A DNA stretch of 9,678 bases from JTS-RE94 sp041750795. Lineage in GTDB: Bacteria > Planctomycetota > Planctomycetia > Pirellulales > PALSA-1355. The stretch is from NCBI GenBank assembly GCA_041750795.1, contig JBGSYQ010000603.1:1-9678 (forward strand), written 5' to 3'. The translations under genes were made by a program, and so were the position numbers. This document shows positions 6,914 through 9,678 of this stretch, piece after piece (within the stretch, counting starts at the first letter, position 1; each line of letters starts with the position of its first letter). Below the pieces are notes generated by a model. That model saw nothing but the letters and a program-made list of their open reading frames with translations. It was not told the origin of the DNA and made no database searches.

Positions 6914-6974
6914 TGGAGTCCGGGCTTTTGCGGCGGATTTCAGGAATCCAAGACAGCCTTAAGGCTGGACTCCA
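6914..6974. repeat. Inverted-repeat element with 14-bp palindrome between convergent genes
   Basis: TGGAGTCC (6914-6921) is the reverse complement of GGACTCCA (6967-6974). Inside lies CAGCCTTAAGGCTG (6954-6967), a perfect 14-bp palindrome. The element fills the 75-bp gap between queE (+) and the PEP-CTERM gene (-) and could act as a two-way terminator, although no T-tract follows. From memory, similar sequences recur in planctomycete genomes; I could not test this. Confidence 0.65.
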
Positions 6975-6982
6975 GCACGCGG

Positions 6983-7030
6983 CTACGCGGACTGGTCACG
7001 GACGCGGGTGATTTCGGAGGCGGCGGCGAT
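6983..7030. repeat. Shared 3'-end direct repeat, copy 1 (inside PEP-CTERM gene end)
   Basis: Aligned from the stop codon, these 48 bases match 8745-8792 at 39 positions without gaps and in the same reading frame. They encode the tail AAASEITRVRDQSA and the TAG stop. Confidence 0.75.
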
Positions 7031-8299
7031 TTGGTCGCGACGCCATCGCATGCCCGTGAAACACAGCAGGGCGGCCAACCCAGCTCCGCCCAACATCAAC
7101 CCCGAAGGTTCGGGCACTGGCGTGAGCAAGAGCAGGTGGACGAACGGAGTCCCCAGGTGCTCGTGGCCGTCCAAGGTCCCCCAAGCGACGATCTGTCCGC
7201 TGTCGTTGATGTCCGTGGCGCCGCGCAATACCCAACCGCTGGCGGGATCGATGAGCGAGTTCAGGTCGTGCAACGTGCCGTTGCGATAGAGAAAGGCGCG
7301 ATCGTCGCCCGTTGCATTCAGATAGTAATAATGCAACTCGCCGGTGGCGGCGTAGCCAACCACGTCGCCGCTGGCATTGATGCCGCGGCCGATGCTCCAA
7401 TCAAAGCCGGGCAACACGCCGACGTCGTGGACGGTTCCCGCGTCGTAGAGAAACGCTCGCACCTGCCCGTCGACGGTTCCCCAGCCCGTGATTTCACCGC
7501 TCTCATTGACGGCGGTCGCTCCGTCCAACGTCCACGTGGACGGACCAATCAACGAGTTGAGATCCTGGAACGTCCCGCCATCCGAGTAGGCTGCCCGCGT
7601 GGGACCTTGAAACTCGAAAAACTCACTGGGCGCTCCAATCGTCGACATACCAACGATCCGGCCGCTGTCGTTGACGTCGTATGCGACGCTGTAGTAACCG
7701 CCGAGTGATCCCAAGTCGTGGAACGTCCCTTGATCGTACAGGAACGCGTGGCTCGCGAAGCTGAGTGTTCCGTAGATGGCCTGACTCCACTCGTACCCCC
7801 ACGGATCACTGCCGCCGACGACCTGGCCGCTCTCGTTGATGGCGTACCCGACGGAGTTCCAACCGTCGTGGAGCCCCAGGGTCGTTACCCCGCCACCGGC
7901 ATTCCAAATAACAGCCGTACGGAGGACGCCGAAACCGCCGGGAAGATAGAAGTTGCCACCGACGATATTGCCAGCGGAATCAAGTCCAAAAGCCCCGGAC
8001 CATGAGTATTCCGGGCTGGTTCCGGGCAGTAATGTTGCCTCCCCGGAAGAAAAACGCCAGCCGCCGAGATGTGAGCCGCTTGCGGCCACTTGTCCGTTGT
8101 TGTTGATCGCCAGCCACGGCTTTTTCAGAGGGCTGTATAGCGTGTCCGAAAACGGGAGTGGCAGTCTCTCGACTGTGTATTCGGCCCCTGAACTGCTTGA
8201 CGCAGACCATACCCACAACACGGCCGTGGCAAGTAGCGTGACGCTCCGAAAGCATATTCGGCAACGAGTCACAGCGGCAACGCAGCGGCGCAACGGCAT
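6983..8299 (-). CDS. Secreted PEP-CTERM protein with seven HAF-type repeats
   Basis: The product is 438 residues from the ATG at 8297-8299; TTG at 8300-8302 is an alternative start, since AGGGAG (8309-8314, minus strand) is 9 nt from the ATG and 6 nt from the TTG. The N-terminus has arginines, a hydrophobic stretch (about 18-31) and a likely signal-peptidase site near S-G-A/E-Y. Seven motifs of the form N/D-x-S/N-G-x-I/V follow, near residues 64, 105, 153, 208, 263, 307 and 363, most preceded by A-F-L-Y-x-x-G-T-x-H-D-L: the HAF extracellular repeat. Seven units suggest a beta-propeller (inference). The C-terminus has V395-P-E-P398, a hydrophobic segment to about 416 and R-W-R-R, the PEP-CTERM signal cut by exosortase at the membrane. 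Unusually, 17 more residues follow R-W-R-R, and the last 14 resemble the end of the neighbouring 115-aa protein. Its GC looks lower than its neighbours' (35/60 at 7501-7560 versus 42/60 at 4321-4380). Function is unknown. Confidence 0.88.
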   Translation of the reverse strand: MPLRRCVAAVTRCRICFRSVTLLATAVLWVWSASSSSGAEYTVERLPLPFSDTLYSPLKKPWLAINNNGQVAASGSHLGGWRFSSGEATLLPGTSPEYSWSGAFGLDSAGNIVGGNFYLPGGFGVLRTAVIWNAGGGVTTLGLHDGWNSVGYAINESGQVVGGSDPWGYEWSQAIYGTLSFASHAFLYDQGTFHDLGSLGGYYSVAYDVNDSGRIVGMSTIGAPSEFFEFQGPTRAAYSDGGTFQDLNSLIGPSTWTLDGATAVNESGEITGWGTVDGQVRAFLYDAGTVHDVGVLPGFDWSIGRGINASGDVVGYAATGELHYYYLNATGDDRAFLYRNGTLHDLNSLIDPASGWVLRGATDINDSGQIVAWGTLDGHEHLGTPFVHLLLLTPVPEPSGLMLGGAGLAALLCFTGMRWRRDQIAAASEITRVRDQSA

Positions 8300-8505
8300 C
8301 AACGAGTGCTCCCTATGAGTATGAGGCGATCGTCAAGAACGCAATTGCAGATCGACGGACGGTCGCGCCGGCACGACACCGCAGGCGCGGTTGCGGGGAA
8401 TCGCTCTCCTTCGGAGCGGTGCCATGGTCCCAGGGAGAGGTATCGCCCGCAGTGTATTTCGATCGGGCCGGCGGGTCAAGCAACTGTTGGCCGGCGTGAG
8501 ACGGG

Positions 8506-8523
8506 CTGTCGCCCCCTTGGGGC
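8506..8523. repeat. 18-bp repeat, copy 1
   Basis: CTGTCGCCCCCTTGGGGC is identical to 8605-8622. It contains the self-complementary GCCCC-TT-GGGGC. Copy 2 lies inside the larger inverted-repeat element; this copy stands alone outside it. Confidence 0.85.
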
Positions 8524-8537
8524 TGCCGATCAGCCGC

Positions 8538-8559
8538 GGCGACCAATAGGCGACCAATA
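8538..8559. repeat. Tandem 11-bp duplication
   Basis: GGCGACCAATA occurs twice in exact head-to-tail contact (8538-8548 and 8549-8559), just left of the 107-bp inverted-repeat element. Confidence 0.85.
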
Positions 8560-8572
8560 ATTTTAATGGTGG

Positions 8573-8679
8573 CGTTTCCAGGGGTTTCCACCCCTGGCTA
8601 TTGACTGTCGCCCCCTTGGGGCGGAGAGCCCCAACGAGGTCGTTCGTTCATAGCCAGGGGTCGAAACCCCTGGGAAACG
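8573..8679. repeat. 107-bp MITE/BIME-like element with hairpin-forming terminal inverted repeats
   Basis: The left arm 8573-8601 and right arm 8650-8679 are reverse complements apart from one base substitution and one 1-nt indel. Each arm is itself a perfect 8-bp hairpin: CCAGGGGT-TTCC-ACCCCTGG (8578-8597) and CCAGGGGT-CGAA-ACCCCTGG (8654-8673). The centre holds a third stem, TTGGGGC/GCCCCAA (8616-8622 and 8628-8634), loop GGAGA. No open reading frame or transposase is present and no target-site duplication is obvious. It lies just past the stop of the 115-aa gene. Confidence 0.8.
8605..8622. repeat. 18-bp repeat, copy 2
   Basis: Exact copy of 8506-8523, placed in the centre of the 107-bp inverted-repeat element. 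Confidence 0.85.
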
Positions 8680-8744
8680 AGGGGACACACTGAATTCGCG
8701 ATTCAAACCGAGCGCCAAGGGGACCACGCCACGCCAACGGTTGA

Positions 8745-8792
8745 CTATGCAGACTGGTCGAGGATGCGGGCGATTTCGGTGACGGCGGCGGT
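8745..8792. repeat. Shared 3'-end direct repeat, copy 2 (end of the 115-aa gene)
   Basis: This is the partner of 6983-7030 (39 of 48 bases identical, same frame, same TAG stop). It encodes AAVTEIARILDQSA in the native context of the 115-aa protein. Confidence 0.75.
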
Positions 8793-9092
8793 GAGGGAGG
8801 CGGCGGCCATCTGGAAGTTGGTGTGCGCGGAGACGTCGGGCTGGATGCGGGCGAAGTCTTCGCTGGCCTGACGCAGCTTGGAGAGTTTTTTGCGGGCGGC
8901 TTTCAGATAGGCCTCGGCGTTTTGCTCCTGCCAGGCTCCGCCGACGGCCAACTGATAGTCGTACAGCGTGCGGTGAATTTCCTGCAGCTCGACATCGTCC
9001 TCGGCTTCGTCGCTGTGCTTGAGAAACGCGCGCACCATCCACACGTGCGATAGCTGGGTCTCGATCTGGCGCATGGATTCTTCGGCGGTCAT
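8745..9092 (-). CDS. Small helical conserved-type hypothetical protein, 115 aa
   Basis: I do not recognise a characterised family. The 115 residues look almost wholly helical and soluble: M-T-A-E-E-S-M-R-Q-I-E-T-Q-L at the start, an acidic patch (S-D-E-A-E-D-D-V-E, 27-35), a lysine/arginine-rich helix (A-A-R-K-K-L-S-K-L-R, 65-74) and a final helix ending AAVTEIARILDQSA (102-115). No signal peptide, membrane helix or metal site is visible. It begins 19 nt after the stop of the membrane-protein gene on the same strand, so co-transcription is likely. There is no clear Shine-Dalgarno site; later ATGs at M7 or M19 are possible but would cut the first helix. Its last 14 residues resemble the extra tail of the PEP-CTERM protein 1.7 kb away, which also supports this reading frame being real. 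Confidence 0.75.
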   Translation of the reverse strand: MTAEESMRQIETQLSHVWMVRAFLKHSDEAEDDVELQEIHRTLYDYQLAVGGAWQEQNAEAYLKAARKKLSKLRQASEDFARIQPDVSAHTNFQMAAASLTAAVTEIARILDQSA

Positions 9093-9111
9093 GGCGAGAA
9101 GATAGCGTGAG

Positions 9112-9654
9112 CTACGCGGAGGCCGCTTCGGGCGTGGGAGGCGCGGGGGCCGGGGCGCCGTGCGGTTTGTCGGGCTTGGGGGCGAACACCAGCACGGTCA
9201 CCGCGCCGGCGGCCACCACGATCAGGCCAGCATAGAACATGGCGTGCAACTCGCCCCACTGGCCGGCCTGGGTGACGCTGACGAACGTGTTGACCACCGG
9301 CGCGCCGCCGAACACTAGTGGCATGACAAAGATCGGCTTGCCGCCGGAATTGAAGGCCATGATGATGCCCAGCGCGCCGACGGCGCCGGCCGCTCCGCCG
9401 AGCAAGCTCCACAACGAGCCGTTGAAGGTAAAGTGGCCCGGCTCGGCCCATTGCGTCAGCAACAGGCCGGGGACGATCACGGCGATCAGAAAGTAGGCCA
9501 CGCCCACGCAGATGAAGGGCCGCATGCGGCTGCCGGCCATGGCCATCTGTCCGCGGTGGAGCGTGGGGCCGTACGATCCCCAGGCGGCCGCGGTGACGAA
9601 CGTGAAAAGAAACACCAGCGAATACTGCACGACGGCGCGTTCGGCACGCGCCAT
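9112..9654 (-). CDS. Hydrophobic multi-helix inner-membrane protein, possibly transporter-like
   Basis: The product is 180 residues from the ATG at 9652-9654. The frame stays open to the window edge (upstream codons read A-A-Q-P-A-P-G-R) and no Shine-Dalgarno site is seen, so the start may lie further upstream. Probable membrane helices are about 9-28, 45-66, 80-101, 106-126 and 136-158, followed by a proline/alanine-rich tail (A-P-K-P-D-K-P ... P-E-A-A-S-A). Conserved-looking polar motifs at helix ends are W-G-S-Y-G-P-T-L-H-R-G-Q (25-36), N-S-G-G-K-P-I (102-108) and F-G-G-A-P-V-V-N-T (115-123). Glycine-rich helices of this kind recall small-molecule transporters of the drug/metabolite type, but I cannot assign a family or substrate. 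It probably forms an operon with the 115-aa gene 19 nt downstream. Confidence 0.75.
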   Translation of the reverse strand: MARAERAVVQYSLVFLFTFVTAAAWGSYGPTLHRGQMAMAGSRMRPFICVGVAYFLIAVIVPGLLLTQWAEPGHFTFNGSLWSLLGGAAGAVGALGIIMAFNSGGKPIFVMPLVFGGAPVVNTFVSVTQAGQWGELHAMFYAGLIVVAAGAVTVLVFAPKPDKPHGAPAPAPPTPEAASA

Positions 9655-9678
9655 GCGGCCAGGCGCCGGTTGCGCCGC

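Larger units (their letters stand above)
8303..8744. other. Long noncoding stretch, a mosaic of short repeats
   Basis: About 440 bp between two minus-strand genes with no credible gene on either strand. From left to right it holds the PEP-CTERM ribosome-binding site AGGGAG (8309-8314), a weak hairpin CCGCA/TGCGG (8379-8396), two copies of GGCCGGCG 23 bp apart (8466 and 8489), an 18-mer that recurs 99 bp on, a tandem 11-mer and the 107-bp inverted-repeat element. The PEP-CTERM promoter should lie in the left part on the minus strand, but no box is convincing. Confidence 0.7.

Noticed and set aside
8306..8560. Short open frames on both strands in the 8303-8744 spacer
   Set aside because: They consist of repeat sequence and have no plausible protein composition or ribosome-binding site.
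9112..9120. The end of the membrane-protein gene shares the 9 bases CTACGCGGA with the end of the PEP-CTERM gene
   Set aside because: The match stops after nine bases (a stop plus alanine and serine codons) and the next residues differ, so chance is sufficient.

Overview
The window is high-GC bacterial DNA with gene content that points to a planctomycete, probably Pirellulales-like. The reasons are a PEP-CTERM protein with HAF-type repeats, a xylose-isomerase-like TIM barrel protein divergent from a Gfo/Idh/MocA dehydrogenase, weak or absent Shine-Dalgarno sites on several genes, and intergenic gaps filled with short palindromic repeats. This assignment is inferred from gene style; no phylogenetic marker is present.

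Layout. At 3-428 (+) is the C-terminal part of an unrecognised two-helix membrane protein. It converges on a sugar phosphate isomerase/epimerase-like gene (615-1628, -). The gap between them holds two copies of a 33-bp direct repeat, one at each gene's stop codon, and two long perfect palindromes. Divergent from the isomerase is a tight (+) operon: Gfo/Idh/MocA oxidoreductase (1847-3148), class-III PLP aminotransferase (3155-4555) and a zinc nucleoside/guanine deaminase-like protein (4558-5028), with gaps of 6 and 2 nt. Next is a queuosine-precursor cluster: queF (5072-5431, -) divergent from overlapping queC-queE (5535-6907, +). These supply three of the steps from 6-carboxytetrahydropterin to preQ1; queD and folE are not in the window.

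Downstream, a palindrome-rich spacer precedes a secreted PEP-CTERM protein (6983-8299, -) with seven HAF-like repeats. A 440-bp noncoding stretch follows (8303-8744) that is a mosaic of repeats, including a 107-bp inverted-repeat element. The window closes with two (-) genes spaced like an operon: a hydrophobic membrane protein (9112-9654, possibly extending past the edge) and a small helical conserved-type protein (8745-9092).

Most notable observations. (1) The last 14 residues of the PEP-CTERM protein, beyond its sorting signal, closely match the last 14 residues of the neighbouring 115-aa protein, and the DNA matches too (39 of 48 positions). The PEP-CTERM gene is therefore bracketed by a direct repeat and seems to have captured the 3' end of a relative of its neighbour. 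(2) Three different palindromic repeat families all sit at gene 3' ends. I found no CRISPR array, integrase, transposase, defence system, tRNA or rRNA, and no clearly new multi-gene system.
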